Source: Chryseomonas sp014190935
GTDB taxonomy: Bacteria > Pseudomonadota > Gammaproteobacteria > Pseudomonadales > Pseudomonadaceae
Length of the DNA stretch: 64,000 nucleotides
Direction of reading: 5' to 3'
Assembly: GCF_014190935.1 (NCBI RefSeq)
Contig: NZ_JACHVV010000003.1
Span: 62,001 to 126,000, forward strand
In this document: positions 36,423-45,094 of the stretch, one piece after another
Layout: each line of letters begins with the position of its first letter
Numbering within the stretch: position 1 is the stretch's first letter
Made by a program: the position numbers and the translations under genes
The notes under the pieces: model-generated
Seen by the model: the letters and a program-made list of their open reading frames with translations, nothing else
The model's database searches: none
What the model was told of the DNA's origin: nothing

Positions 36423-37238
36423 TCAAGGGGCCACCGGCGCCGGGGCATAGACCCGCGGAGGCGACCGGTGTGGCAGATGGATCAGATTGAGACGATGGCG
36501 ACGCGCCCACTCCACCGCCAGCCCGGTGGGGGCCGACAGGGTGATGAGGGTGGCGAGTCCGGCCCGCACCGCCTTGTGGATGAGTTCGAGGCTGCAGCGA
36601 CTGGTGACCACCACGCAGCCCTCGCGCACCGGCTGGCGCTGGCGCAACAGGGCGCCGATCAGCTTGTCCAGCGCGTTGTGGCGGCCGATGTCCTCGCGGC
36701 ACAGGGTCAGTTCGCCCTGGCCATTGATGAACAGCGCGGCATGCACCGCGCCGCTGCGCTGGCCCAGGTCCTGGGCGGCATCGATGCGCTGGCGCAGGTC
36801 GTGCAGGTGAGCGGCCGGCGGCAGCGGCACCTTGCGCAGGCGATCCAGCTGCGGCAGCGCCTGTTCCAGGGCCTCGACCCCGCACAGGCCGCAGCCGCTG
36901 GTCCCGGCCAGCTGGCGACGCTGCTGCTTGAGCGCCCAGAAGGTACGGCTGCTGATCTCGACGTCGACATTGAGGGCCTCGCCCACGCGCCGCACCTGGA
37001 TGCCATAGATGTCGTCGATGGCATCGACGATGCCGGCGCTGAGGCTGAAACCGACCACGTAGTCTTCCACGTCGGCCGGAGTCGCCATCATCACCGCATG
37101 GCTGATGCCGTTGTAGGCGATGGCCAGCGCTACCTCCTCGGCCAGCAGCTGTTCACCCCCTACGGCAGGCTGCTCCAGCTCGGCGAAGGCATAGCCGGCG
37201 GGGGACGCGGCAACGAGGTCTGGCGATTCCTGGGACAT
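36423..37238 (-). CDS. fdhD: Sulfur carrier protein FdhD
   Basis: Transfers sulfur from IscS to the molybdenum cofactor of formate dehydrogenases, making them active. 271 residues from the ATG at 37238 (an in-frame GTG lies ten codons earlier). Key signs: EEVALAIAYNGISHAVMMATPAD, VGFSLSAGI, the catalytic Cys loop SGCGLCG (the C-x-x-C type), LCREDIGRHNALDKLIG and VTSRCSLELIHKAVRAG. It is the first gene of the pair with the oxidoreductase at 34082 and may serve both paralogues in the window. An Anr/FNR-like palindrome overlaps the region just upstream. Confidence 0.95.
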   Translation of the reverse strand: MSQESPDLVAASPAGYAFAELEQPAVGGEQLLAEEVALAIAYNGISHAVMMATPADVEDYVVGFSLSAGIVDAIDDIYGIQVRRVGEALNVDVEISSRTFWALKQQRRQLAGTSGCGLCGVEALEQALPQLDRLRKVPLPPAAHLHDLRQRIDAAQDLGQRSGAVHAALFINGQGELTLCREDIGRHNALDKLIGALLRQRQPVREGCVVVTSRCSLELIHKAVRAGLATLITLSAPTGLAVEWARRHRLNLIHLPHRSPPRVYAPAPVAP

Positions 37239-37261
37239 GGGCAAAAACGACCTGCGGCGGT

Positions 37262-37275
37262 TTGACACAGATCAA
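37262..37275. promoter_or_regulatory. Anr/FNR-like box upstream of fdhD
   Basis: TTGACACAGATCAA matches TTGAT-N4-ATCAA with one mismatch. It lies 24-37 bases before the fdhD ATG, which is too close for classical class II activation from this start, so repression or a different start would be needed. Confidence 0.4.
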
Positions 37276-37332
37276 AGATTAACCAGCACATCCCGGGGCG
37301 TCTAATCGCTATGACCGATGCCTTGATAAACG

Positions 37333-38226
37333 CTATCTATCACTCCCAGCGTAGAGCGCCTTGACCGCCTGGAAACAGGCATCGGCGACCGCCAGTCGGG
37401 GTTCGGTCCGACGAATGAGCAGGCCCAGGGGGGTCAGGGTACGGGCCGTGTCGATGGGGATCAGCCGCGCATGAGGGGTGAGACGATCGAAACCGCCGGC
37501 CAGGGGCACCACGGCGCAGCAGAGACCGGCATTGACCGCCTGCAAGAGCAGGTAGACCGCATCGGTCTCCAGCACCGGCTGCGGCGTCAGCCCCAGGCTG
37601 CGAAAGCCGTGGTCCACCGACTGGCGGAAATGCATGGCGCCGGTCAGCAGGCCGAGCGGCAATCCGGCCACCGCCTGCCAGTCCAGCGCGGCCTGGTCGA
37701 AGCTGAAATGCCGCTCGTCATAGAGCAGGCCCATGCGCGTCTCGGTCAGGGTCAGACTGTCGAAGCGCGCCGGATCCAGGTGCTCCAGGTAGGAGATGCC
37801 CAGCTCCAGGCGATTGCTGGCCACGGCTTCGAGGATGCGCTCGGTGCTCAGCACCTGCAGCTGGAAATGCAGCTTGGGGTGCAGCAGGCGCAGGTGCTGC
37901 AGCAGCGGCATGGGATCGAAGCTGGCCAGCGGCACCAGGCCGACCCGCAGGGTGCCCACCAGTTGCCCCTGGAAGGCCTGGGCCTCGGCATAGAGACCGT
38001 CGTGGGCGGCCATCAGGGTACGCGCCCAGGCGAGGATGCGCTGACCGGCCTCGGTGAAGCCCTCGAAGCGCTGCCCGCGACGCACCAGCTCCACCCCCAG
38101 CTCGTCTTCCAGGCCACGCAGGCGCATGGACAGGGTCGGCTGGGTGACGTGACAGCGCGCCGCGGCCTGACCGAAGTGACGCGTCTCGTCCAGGGCGATG
38201 AGAAAGCGCAGTTGCTTGATATCCAC
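37333..38226 (-). CDS. LysR-family transcriptional regulator
   Basis: 297 residues with a GTG start (MDIKQLRFLIALDETRHFG). N-terminal winged helix: FGQAAARCHVTQPTLSMRLRGLEDELGVELVRRG; the rest is the type 2 periplasmic-binding-like effector domain (LRVGLVPLASFDPMPLLQHL, LELGISYLEHLDP). It lies 94 bases upstream of fdhD on the same strand and may regulate the fdhD-oxidoreductase pair. A GATAAACGCTATC inverted repeat at 37325-37337 overlaps its own stop codon and could be an operator for the pair. The effector is unknown. Confidence 0.92.
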   Translation of the reverse strand: MDIKQLRFLIALDETRHFGQAAARCHVTQPTLSMRLRGLEDELGVELVRRGQRFEGFTEAGQRILAWARTLMAAHDGLYAEAQAFQGQLVGTLRVGLVPLASFDPMPLLQHLRLLHPKLHFQLQVLSTERILEAVASNRLELGISYLEHLDPARFDSLTLTETRMGLLYDERHFSFDQAALDWQAVAGLPLGLLTGAMHFRQSVDHGFRSLGLTPQPVLETDAVYLLLQAVNAGLCCAVVPLAGGFDRLTPHARLIPIDTARTLTPLGLLIRRTEPRLAVADACFQAVKALYAGSDR

Positions 38227-38247
38227 TGATTACCTCCGGGCGCTCTG

Positions 38248-38282
38248 CCCCTTCTCCCCCGGGGAGAGAGCCGGGGTGAGGG
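38248..38282. repeat. 35-bp dispersed palindromic repeat, copy 2
   Basis: CCTTCTCCCCCGGGGAGAG followed by AGCCGGGGTGAGGG; same orientation as the copy at 7188. It lies between the yrfG stop and the LysR start, both minus strand. Confidence 0.75.
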
Positions 38283-38303
38283 TAGCCAGGACCGCGGCAG
38301 TCC

Positions 38304-38963
38304 TCACTGCGGCAACAACTCCCGATAGTCCCGCACCGCCTCGAACTCCTCGCTGTCCTTGGGTCCGCGCCGGCTGTCCGGCTCATGGATCGCTAAGAGG
38401 TGAGCGACGCCATAGTCGCGGGCGCTGCGCAGGATCGGCAGGTTGTCGTCGATGAACAGGGTGCGCGCCGGATCGAAGGCGAAGTCGGCCTGCAGGGCGT
38501 GCCAGAACTGCTGCTCTTCCTTGGGGAAGCCATAGTCGTGGGAGCTGATCAACCGGTCGAAATAGGGCGCCAGCTCGATGCGCTCCAGCTTCAGCGACAG
38601 GGAATCGCGGTGCGCGTTGGTGATCAGCGCCACCCGCTTGCCGGCGCGCTGCAGGGCGGCCAGGAAGGTGTCGGCGTCCGGACGCAGGGCGATCAGGTGG
38701 GCGATCTCTTCCTTGAGTTCGCGCATGGAAAAGCCCAGCTCGGCGCTCCAGAAGTCCAGGCAGTACCAGGTCAGCTTGCCCTGGTGACTGAGGAACAACG
38801 GCTCCAGCTCGGCCTTGGCCAGCGCCAGGGACTGGCCGTGGCGCTCGGCATAGCGCTGCGGCAGGTACTCCAGCCAGAAATGGTTGTCGAAATGCAGATC
38901 GAGCAGGGTGCCGTCCATGTCCAGCAACACGGTATCGATACGGCTCCAGTCGAGAGGGGTCAT
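38304..38963 (-). CDS. yrfG: HAD-family GMP/IMP 5'-nucleotidase YrfG
   Basis: Cytosolic haloacid-dehalogenase-superfamily phosphatase that in E. coli hydrolyses GMP and IMP. 219 residues, matching the family. Motif I is LLDMDGTLLDLHFDNHFW (nucleophile Asp of DMDGT), motif II Thr/Ser-Asn in ALITNAHRDS, the motif III Lys in YGFPKEEQQFW, and motif IV TLFIDDNLPILRSA. It is divergent from nudE across 63 bases, the arrangement I recall in other pseudomonads. Confidence 0.94.
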   Translation of the reverse strand: MTPLDWSRIDTVLLDMDGTLLDLHFDNHFWLEYLPQRYAERHGQSLALAKAELEPLFLSHQGKLTWYCLDFWSAELGFSMRELKEEIAHLIALRPDADTFLAALQRAGKRVALITNAHRDSLSLKLERIELAPYFDRLISSHDYGFPKEEQQFWHALQADFAFDPARTLFIDDNLPILRSARDYGVAHLLAIHEPDSRRGPKDSEEFEAVRDYRELLPQ

Positions 38964-39026
38964 GGTGACTCCGGATCATGTAACAGGCGGGTTATCATAC
39001 CCGTCCGCCCAGCCCAGGAGCCGTCC

Positions 39027-39593
39027 ATGCGCCAGAAACCCACTGTTCTCGCCCGACAGATCGTGGCCAAGAGCCGTCTGTTCACCGTCGAGGAGATGCA
39101 GTTGCGCTTCGCCAACGGCGAGGAGCGCACCTATGAGCGCCTGGCCAACAAGGGCACCGGTCATGGTGCGGTGATGGTGGTGGCCCTGCAGGACGCCACC
39201 CGCGCCCTGCTCATCGAGGAATACTGCGGCGGCGTGGAAGACTACGAACTGTCGCTGCCCAAGGGCCTGGTGGAACCGGGCGAGGAGATCCTCGACGCCG
39301 CCAATCGCGAACTCAAGGAAGAGGCGGGTTTCGGCGCCCACCAGCTGGAATACCTCACCGCGCTGTCGCTGAGCCCGGGCTACATGAGCCAGCGCATCCA
39401 CGTGGTGCTGGCCCGCGACCTCTATCCCGAGCAACTGCCGGGCGATGAACCCGAGCCCCTCGAAGTCAGCAGCGTCGACCTGCGCGAACTGTCGCAGCTG
39501 GTGCAGAATCCGCGCTTTTCCGAAGGCCGCGCCCTGGCCGCCCTCTACCTGGTGCGCGACCTGCTCACCCAACGCGGAGAACTGCCGGCATGA
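39027..39593 (+). CDS. nudE: ADP-compounds hydrolase NudE (Nudix)
   Basis: Nudix hydrolase acting on ADP-ribose, NADH and ApnA. 188 residues from the ATG at 39027, chosen for the AGGAG at about 39016; the open frame upstream is a shadow of yrfG. The Nudix box is GLVEPGEEILDAANRELKEEAG with the catalytic REXXEE as RELKEEAG. N-terminal strands RQIVAKSRLFTVEEMQLRFANGEERTYERL are typical of NudE. Its stop overlaps the cysQ start (ATGATG), so the two are translationally coupled. Confidence 0.95.
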   Translation: MRQKPTVLARQIVAKSRLFTVEEMQLRFANGEERTYERLANKGTGHGAVMVVALQDATRALLIEEYCGGVEDYELSLPKGLVEPGEEILDAANRELKEEAGFGAHQLEYLTALSLSPGYMSQRIHVVLARDLYPEQLPGDEPEPLEVSSVDLRELSQLVQNPRFSEGRALAALYLVRDLLTQRGELPA

Positions 39594-40432
39594 TGGCGCC
39601 CGTTTCCATTACCGCTCCGCTGGTGCTCAACGTCATCGACCTGGTGCGCCAGGCCGGCGCGGCCATCCTGCCCCATTGGCGCCAGGGCGTGGCGGTGCGC
39701 CAGAAGAGCGACGACTCGCCGGTGACCGCCGCCGACCTCGCCGCCCACCGGGTGCTGGCCGACGGCCTGGCGCGGCTGACCCCGGACGTGCCGGTGCTGT
39801 CGGAAGAAGCCTGTGACATTCCCTACGCGGCGCGCAGCGCCTGGGACGTCTGGTGGGTGGTCGATCCCCTGGACGGCACCAAGGAATTCATCGACGGCAG
39901 CGAGGAGTTCACCGTCAACGTGGCCCTGGTCGAACGCGGCCAGGTGATCTTCGGCGTGGTCGGCATCCCCACCCGTGACGTCTGCTTCAGCGGCGGCCGC
40001 GAACTGGGCGCCTTCCGCATCCAGGGCGAAGACGGCCTCGAGATCGGCGTGCGCACCCAACCGGAAGAGGCCTTCACCGTGGTCGCCAGCCGCCGCCACG
40101 GCAGCCCGGCGCAGCAGCGCCTGCTGGAAGAACTGGGCACCACCTTGGGCGAACCCAAGCTGGTCAGCGTCGGCAGCTCGCTCAAGTTCTGCCTCCTGGC
40201 CGAAGGCCTGGCCGACTTCTATCCCCGGCTCGCCCCCACCTCCCAGTGGGATACCGCCGCTGCCCAGGGCGTGCTGGAAGGCGCCGGCGGCGAGGTCCTG
40301 ACCCTTGACGGCCAGCCCCTCACCTACGAGATGCGCGAGTCCTTTCTCAATCCGCACTTCCTCGCCCTGCCCCGCGAGGCTGCCTGGCGGCAGCGGGTGC
40401 TGGAGCTGGCCGGGTCGTTGAACGACGCCTGA
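39590..40432 (+). CDS. cysQ: 3'(2'),5'-bisphosphate nucleotidase CysQ
   Basis: Removes 3'-phosphoadenosine 5'-phosphate, the toxic by-product of sulfate assimilation; Mg-dependent, Li-sensitive, inositol-monophosphatase fold. 280 residues. Metal sites are visible: VLSEEA (Glu), VVDPLDGTKEFIDG (DPLDGT signature) and SQWDTAAAQGVLEGAGG (C-terminal Asp). The first two codons are both ATG. It overlaps nudE by four bases. The convergent visC gene ends five bases later, leaving no room for a terminator. Confidence 0.96.
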   Translation: MMAPVSITAPLVLNVIDLVRQAGAAILPHWRQGVAVRQKSDDSPVTAADLAAHRVLADGLARLTPDVPVLSEEACDIPYAARSAWDVWWVVDPLDGTKEFIDGSEEFTVNVALVERGQVIFGVVGIPTRDVCFSGGRELGAFRIQGEDGLEIGVRTQPEEAFTVVASRRHGSPAQQRLLEELGTTLGEPKLVSVGSSLKFCLLAEGLADFYPRLAPTSQWDTAAAQGVLEGAGGEVLTLDGQPLTYEMRESFLNPHFLALPREAAWRQRVLELAGSLNDA

Positions 40433-40437
40433 GGCCG

Positions 40438-41667
40438 TCAGGCCACCACCTTGGCCAGTTCCGGCACATCGCCGGACAGGCCCAGGGCGCGGCGGACGAA
40501 CAGCGCCTTGGCTTCGAAATGGCGATCAACCTGCTTGAGCGCGGCGTTGCGCAGCCAGCGCAGCGGCAGGCGGTCGTCCTGGAACAGCCGCTGGAAGCCT
40601 TCCATCGCCGCCATCATCGCCAGGTTGTGCGGCATGCGGCGGCGCTCGTAGCGTTCCAGTACCCGCTGTTCGGCGATGGATTCGCCGCGCGCCTGGGCAT
40701 GGCGCAGTTCCTCGGCCAGCACCGCGGCATCGAGAAAGCCCAGGTTGACGCCCTGGCCAGCCAGCGGGTGGATGACGTGGGCGGCATCGCCGATCAGGGC
40801 CAGACCGGGTTCCACATAGCGCTTGGCATGGCGCTGGCGCAGCGGGATGCACAGCCGTGTGTCGCTGCATTCCACCTTGCCCAGGCGCTGCTCGAAGGCC
40901 TCGCCCAGGGCCTGGCAGAAGGCGGCGTCGTCCATGGCCATCAGCCGCTCGCCCTGCTTGGGCGTGCAGGACCAGACGATGGAGCACCAGCGGGTATCGC
41001 CACCGCGGTCCAGTGGCAGGAAGGCCAGCGGGCCGTCGTCGGTGAATCTCTGCCAGGCGGTGCGCTGGTGCGATTCGGCGCAGCGCACGCTGGTGACGAT
41101 GGCATGGTGCAGATAGTCCCACTCGCGGGTTTCCAGCCCGGCCAGGCGGCGCACGGCGGAGGTGGCGCCATCGGCGGCCACTACCAGCGGGGCGCGGATC
41201 TGGCGGTCGCCGGCCAGTTGCACCAGCCACTGATCGCCTGAGCGGCGCAGCAATTCCAGGCGCGCCTCGGGCAGCAGCAGGACGTTGGCCTCGGCCAGGC
41301 GTTCGAGCAGGGCGTCCTGCACCACACGATTCTCGACGATGTGGCCGAGCACCTCGGCATGCACGCTGGCGGCATCGAAATGCACGGCGCCGGTGCCGGA
41401 GCCGTCCCAGACGTGCATCGCCTGGTAGGGGCTGACACGCCGCGCCAGGATGCCGTCCCAGGCGCCGAGGCGCTGCAGGATGCGCTGACTGGCCAGCGAC
41501 AGGGCGCTGACCCGGGGTTCGAAGGGCAGGTCGCTTTCGACCGCGCCGGGGGTGAGCGGGCCGCGGTCGAGCAGCACCACCGACAGGCCGCTGTCGGCCA
41601 GGGCCAGGGCCAGGGCGCTGCCGACCATGCCGGCACCGACGATCACCAGATCCGCATGGGTCAGCAT
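40438..41667 (-). CDS. ubiI: UbiH/UbiI-family ubiquinone-biosynthesis FAD hydroxylase (VisC)
   Basis: FAD monooxygenase of the UbiH/UbiI/UbiF family, hydroxylating the quinone ring during ubiquinone synthesis. 409 residues from the ATG at 41667, chosen for the strong GAGGAG upstream. N-terminal dinucleotide motif VIVGAGMVGSALALALADSG, the second FAD motif ADGATSAVRRL and the third LALIGDAAHVIHPLAGQGVNLG. It is last in the order UPF0149 - pepP - ubiH - this gene. By position it is the visC/ubiI-type protein; its exact ring position could differ, since pseudomonads divide these reactions among several homologues. Confidence 0.88.
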   Translation of the reverse strand: MLTHADLVIVGAGMVGSALALALADSGLSVVLLDRGPLTPGAVESDLPFEPRVSALSLASQRILQRLGAWDGILARRVSPYQAMHVWDGSGTGAVHFDAASVHAEVLGHIVENRVVQDALLERLAEANVLLLPEARLELLRRSGDQWLVQLAGDRQIRAPLVVAADGATSAVRRLAGLETREWDYLHHAIVTSVRCAESHQRTAWQRFTDDGPLAFLPLDRGGDTRWCSIVWSCTPKQGERLMAMDDAAFCQALGEAFEQRLGKVECSDTRLCIPLRQRHAKRYVEPGLALIGDAAHVIHPLAGQGVNLGFLDAAVLAEELRHAQARGESIAEQRVLERYERRRMPHNLAMMAAMEGFQRLFQDDRLPLRWLRNAALKQVDRHFEAKALFVRRALGLSGDVPELAKVVA

Positions 41668-41686
41668 GCTCGTTTCTCCTCGCAGG

Positions 41687-42868
41687 TCAGGGACGGGTAC
41701 CCAGGCCCATGGCCTGGCGGGCGAAGGCACTCTTGGCCGGCGGGCACAGCTCCAGGCCGACCAGGCCCAGGTTGCGTCCGGCACTGAGCCAGGGCCGGCT
41801 GTTGGAAAACAGCCGGGTGATGCGATCGGAAAAGCCGATGGTCAGCTGCTGGTCCAGGCGCTGGCGCTGCAGGTAGTCCTGCAGGGTGGCGAAATCGCCG
41901 GGCACCGCGGCGCTTTCCAGCAGGCACTCGGCCAGGCTGTCGACGTCGCGCAGGGACAGGTTGAAGCCCTGGCCGGCGATGGGGTGCAGGCTGTGGGCGG
42001 CGTTGCCCAGCACCACCAGGTGCGGGCGGACCTGCTCGTTGGCTTCCAGCAGGGTCAGCGGATAGGCATGGCGGGTACCGACCTGGGTGAAGCTGCCCAG
42101 GCGATAGCCCACCGCCTGCTGCAATTCGGCGAGAAAGATGGCAGCGGGCGCCTGTTGCAGTCGCAGGGCCTCGCCGTCCGGCTGGGTCCAGACCAGGGCG
42201 CTGCGCTGGCCCGGCAGGGGCAGCAGCGCCAGGGGGCCGTGGGGGGTGAAGCGCTCGAAGGCGCGACCGCCATGCCCGAGGTTGGTCGAGACGTTGGCGA
42301 TCAGCGCGGTCTGCTCGTAGACCGTCCGCCGCACCTCGATACCCAGGGACTCGCGCAGCGCCGAGCGCCCGCCGTCGGCCAGCACCGCCAGGCCGCACTC
42401 CAGGGTCGCGCCGTCGTCCAGCTCCAGGCGATAGCCGTCGGGGATGGGGGTGAGCGTGCGCACCTCGGCCGGGCAGCGCCAATCCACCACCTCGCGATCC
42501 AGCGCCTGCCAGAGCACCTGGCCGATCCAGGCGTTCTCCACCACATAGCCCAGCGCCGGCAGATTCTCGTCGCGGGCGAGCAGTTGGGTCACGCCGAAGC
42601 GGCCCTGGTCGGAGACCTGGATCTCGCGGATCGCCTCGGCATGCTCGGCCAGGGCGTCCCAGACGCCGAGGCGCTGGTAGATCAGCCGCGAGCCATAGGA
42701 GAGCGCCGAAGAGCGGGCATCGTAGCTGGGCTGATAGGTGTCGCCGGGAGCGAAGGGCTCCACCAGCAGGATGCGCCAGCCGCGCGCCTTGGCGCCGGCC
42801 TGCAGGGCCAGGGCCAGACTGGCACCCACCAAGCCGCCACCGATGATGGCGATATCAGGACGTTGCAT
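41687..42868 (-). CDS. ubiH: 2-octaprenyl-6-methoxyphenol hydroxylase UbiH
   Basis: FAD-dependent ring hydroxylase of ubiquinone synthesis, membrane-associated in the Ubi complex. 393 residues. Motifs: IAIIGGGLVGASLALAL, LADGGRSALRESLGI, and LVVLGNAAHSLHPIAGQGFNLSLRD, the last typical of UbiH. It overlaps the pepP stop region by 14 bases and is followed by its paralogue after 19 bases, so pepP-ubiH-visC form one operon, the arrangement I recall for many gammaproteobacteria. Confidence 0.95.
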   Translation of the reverse strand: MQRPDIAIIGGGLVGASLALALQAGAKARGWRILLVEPFAPGDTYQPSYDARSSALSYGSRLIYQRLGVWDALAEHAEAIREIQVSDQGRFGVTQLLARDENLPALGYVVENAWIGQVLWQALDREVVDWRCPAEVRTLTPIPDGYRLELDDGATLECGLAVLADGGRSALRESLGIEVRRTVYEQTALIANVSTNLGHGGRAFERFTPHGPLALLPLPGQRSALVWTQPDGEALRLQQAPAAIFLAELQQAVGYRLGSFTQVGTRHAYPLTLLEANEQVRPHLVVLGNAAHSLHPIAGQGFNLSLRDVDSLAECLLESAAVPGDFATLQDYLQRQRLDQQLTIGFSDRITRLFSNSRPWLSAGRNLGLVGLELCPPAKSAFARQAMGLGTRP

Positions 42869-44204
42869 GAGCGTTCTCCCGGCGGTCGCGCGCGGCCGCC
42901 ATCAAGCCTTCGATCTCCGCGGCCGCCTTGGGCAGGCCGGCGGTCAGCACCTCGCAACCACTGCGCGTCACCAGCACCTCGTCTTCGATGCGGATGCCCA
43001 GACCGCGCCATTTGCGCGGCACCTCGGCCTCCACCGGGATGTACAGTCCGGGCTCCACGGTCAGCACCATGCCCGGTTCCAGCATCCGCCACTGATCGCC
43101 GATGCGGTATTCGCCGACGTCATGGACGTCCAGCCCCAGCCAGTGACCGGCGCGGTGCATGTAGAACTGCCGACAGGCACCCGCCTCGATCAGGTCGTCC
43201 AGTTCGCCCTGGAGCAGGCCCAGGGCCAACAGCCCCTCGGTGATCACCCTGACCGTGGCTTCGTGGGGTTCGTTCCAGTGCCGGCCGGGCGCGACGCAGG
43301 CGATGGCGGCCTGGTTGGCGGCCAGCACGATGTCGTACAGCTGCCGCTGCTCCGGCGAGAAGCGGCCATTGACCGGAAAGGTACGGGTCACGTCGCTGGC
43401 ATAGCATTCCAGCTCGCACCCGGCATCGATCAGCACCAGGTCGCCGTCGCGCAGGGGCGCATCGTTGGCCTGGTAGTGCATGACGCAGGCATTGGCCCCG
43501 GCAGCGACGATCGAGCCATAGGCCGCCAGGCGGGCACCGCCCTGGCGGAAGCAATAGTCCAGCTCCGCCTCCAGGTGATACTCGCGCAGCCCCGGTCGGC
43601 AGGCCTGGATGGCGCGCAGGTGGGCGGCGCAGGTCAATTCGGCGGCGGCCTTGAGCAGACGCACCTCGGCGGCCGACTTGTACAGCCGGCTGTCGTGCAA
43701 CAGGGTATCCAGCGCCAGCAGCTCCCGCGGCGGCGAGGCGCCCTGGTCGGCCTTGGCGCGGATCAGTTCGATCCAGTTGAGCAACTGCCGCTCGAATTCC
43801 GGGTGGGCGCCCATGGCGTAGTAGACCCGCTCGCGCCCTTCCAGCAGCCCGGGCAGGATGTCGTCCAGATCGCCGATGGGAAAGGCATCGTCGGCGCCAT
43901 AGTCGGCCAGGGCCCCTTCCTGACCGGCGCGCCGGCCTTCCCAGCGCTCCAGCTCCGCATCCCGCTCGCGGCAGAACAGCAGGTATTCACCGTGGGCCCG
44001 GCCGGGAATCAGCACGGCCAGGGCCTCGGGTTCTGGAAAGCCGGTGAGGTACTGGAAGTCGCTGTCCTGGCGATAGGGTTGTTCGATATCGCGATTGCGC
44101 AGGCACACCGGCGCGGCGGGCAGCAGGGCGATGCCGCCGTGGCCGATCTCGGCCATCAGGGCGCGGCGGCGACGGGCGAATTCGGCCTTGTGGATCCGCG
44201 GCAT
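42855..44204 (-). CDS. pepP: Xaa-Pro aminopeptidase PepP
   Basis: Manganese metallopeptidase that removes an N-terminal residue before proline; cytosolic. 449 residues, close to E. coli PepP. N-terminal creatinase-like domain, then the pita-bread catalytic domain with ligands in LVLIDAGCELECYASDVTRTFP (two Asp), HRAGHWLGLDVHDVG (His), LEPGMVLTVEPGLYIP (Glu) and GIRIEDEVLVTRSG (Glu). It begins six bases after the UPF0149 gene and overlaps ubiH. Confidence 0.96.
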   Translation of the reverse strand: MPRIHKAEFARRRRALMAEIGHGGIALLPAAPVCLRNRDIEQPYRQDSDFQYLTGFPEPEALAVLIPGRAHGEYLLFCRERDAELERWEGRRAGQEGALADYGADDAFPIGDLDDILPGLLEGRERVYYAMGAHPEFERQLLNWIELIRAKADQGASPPRELLALDTLLHDSRLYKSAAEVRLLKAAAELTCAAHLRAIQACRPGLREYHLEAELDYCFRQGGARLAAYGSIVAAGANACVMHYQANDAPLRDGDLVLIDAGCELECYASDVTRTFPVNGRFSPEQRQLYDIVLAANQAAIACVAPGRHWNEPHEATVRVITEGLLALGLLQGELDDLIEAGACRQFYMHRAGHWLGLDVHDVGEYRIGDQWRMLEPGMVLTVEPGLYIPVEAEVPRKWRGLGIRIEDEVLVTRSGCEVLTAGLPKAAAEIEGLMAAARDRRENAHATS

Positions 44205-44210
44205 GGCCGC

Positions 44211-44765
44211 TCAGTGCACCACGGGCGCGGGTTCGGGAATGGGACCGCGGCCATATTCGCCATAGAGCAGCAGCGGGGCGACACGCAGGTATTCGGTGAC
44301 TTCCATGAAGTCGTTCTCGCCCTCTTCGCCTTCCTCGGCGGGCTCCTGGATCTGGGCGATGGCCGCCAGGTCCTCGAGCACCTCGCGCGCCTCGCCGGAG
44401 ACCTCGCCGGTGCGCCCGGAGAGGCCGAAACCGGCCAGGAAGCCCTGGCACCATTGGCCCAGGGCCGCGGTGCGCTCGGCGAGCGGCACCTCGTCCGGCG
44501 GCAGCATCAGCACCAGGGCTACCTGCTGGCCGGCGAATTCCTGCTGCACCATGCCCAGCAGACCCGACAGCGCCGCCTGCAGCCGCTCGCCGGGCGCGCC
44601 CCCGAGCAGCTCGCTGGCCGCGGCCAGCCAGTCGTTCTCGTCGAAACCCGCGCCCCCGCAGACCCGCCCGAGCAGGTGACCGTGGAGTTCGGCGGGCGAG
44701 ACCGGCAGCGCGGCCTCGGCGAGCAGGGTTGAGAAGGCGGCGTAGGCGGATGCTGAGCTGGACAT
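44211..44765 (-). CDS. UPF0149 (YgfB) family protein
   Basis: 184 residues, acidic. Family signs: SPAELHGHLLGRVCGG, the central LPPDEVPLAERTAALGQWCQGFLAGFG and the tail EEGENDFMEVTEYLRVAPLLLYGEY. It heads the operon with pepP, ubiH and the VisC-type gene. In P. aeruginosa YgfB-type proteins have been linked to regulation of amidase expression and beta-lactam resistance; whether this applies here is inference. It is divergent from the zapB-like gene across 98 bases. Confidence 0.93.
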   Translation of the reverse strand: MSSSASAYAAFSTLLAEAALPVSPAELHGHLLGRVCGGAGFDENDWLAAASELLGGAPGERLQAALSGLLGMVQQEFAGQQVALVLMLPPDEVPLAERTAALGQWCQGFLAGFGLSGRTGEVSGEAREVLEDLAAIAQIQEPAEEGEEGENDFMEVTEYLRVAPLLLYGEYGRGPIPEPAPVVH

Positions 44766-44863
44766 GGCGTCGAGGGGAGGCGCTGGCTAGAATGAAGCCT
44801 TATCCTACGCGCTGACCCCGCCGGCGGCCAATCTCGTTGCACCCTTCTGGAGCTGTAGCCCTC

Positions 44864-45094
44864 ATGCGCGAGTCTCGCGACACGCCCCTCGACGCCGATC
44901 TGGAAGCCCTCGGTGACCGTGTGGAGCGCCTGCTCCTGCGTCTTGAGGAATTGCAGCGGCAGAATCGACAACTGCGCCAGGGCGAGCGCAACTGGCGCCA
45001 GGAGCGCGCCGAGTTGATCGAGAAGAACGAATTGGCCAGATCGAAGGTCGAAGCGATGATTTTACGCCTGAAAGCCTTGGAGCAGGACTCATGA
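44864..45094 (+). CDS. Small coiled-coil protein (TIGR02449, ZapB-like)
   Basis: 76 residues from the ATG at 44864 (GGAG at about 44849). Almost the whole protein is a charged coiled coil: LEALGDRVERLLLRLEELQRQNRQLRQGERNWRQERAELIEKNELARSKVEAMILRLKALE in heptads, with the LIEKNE...A.SKVEAMI.RLK.LE signature of this family. It overlaps zapA by four bases (ATGA), and a role in the division ring alongside ZapA is likely but inferred from context and fold. Confidence 0.88.
   Translation: MRESRDTPLDADLEALGDRVERLLLRLEELQRQNRQLRQGERNWRQERAELIEKNELARSKVEAMILRLKALEQDS

Noticed and set aside
37325..37337. GATAAACGCTATC as a confirmed LysR operator
   Set aside because: The inverted repeat is short and overlaps the regulator's stop codon; mentioned only as a possibility in the gene entry.
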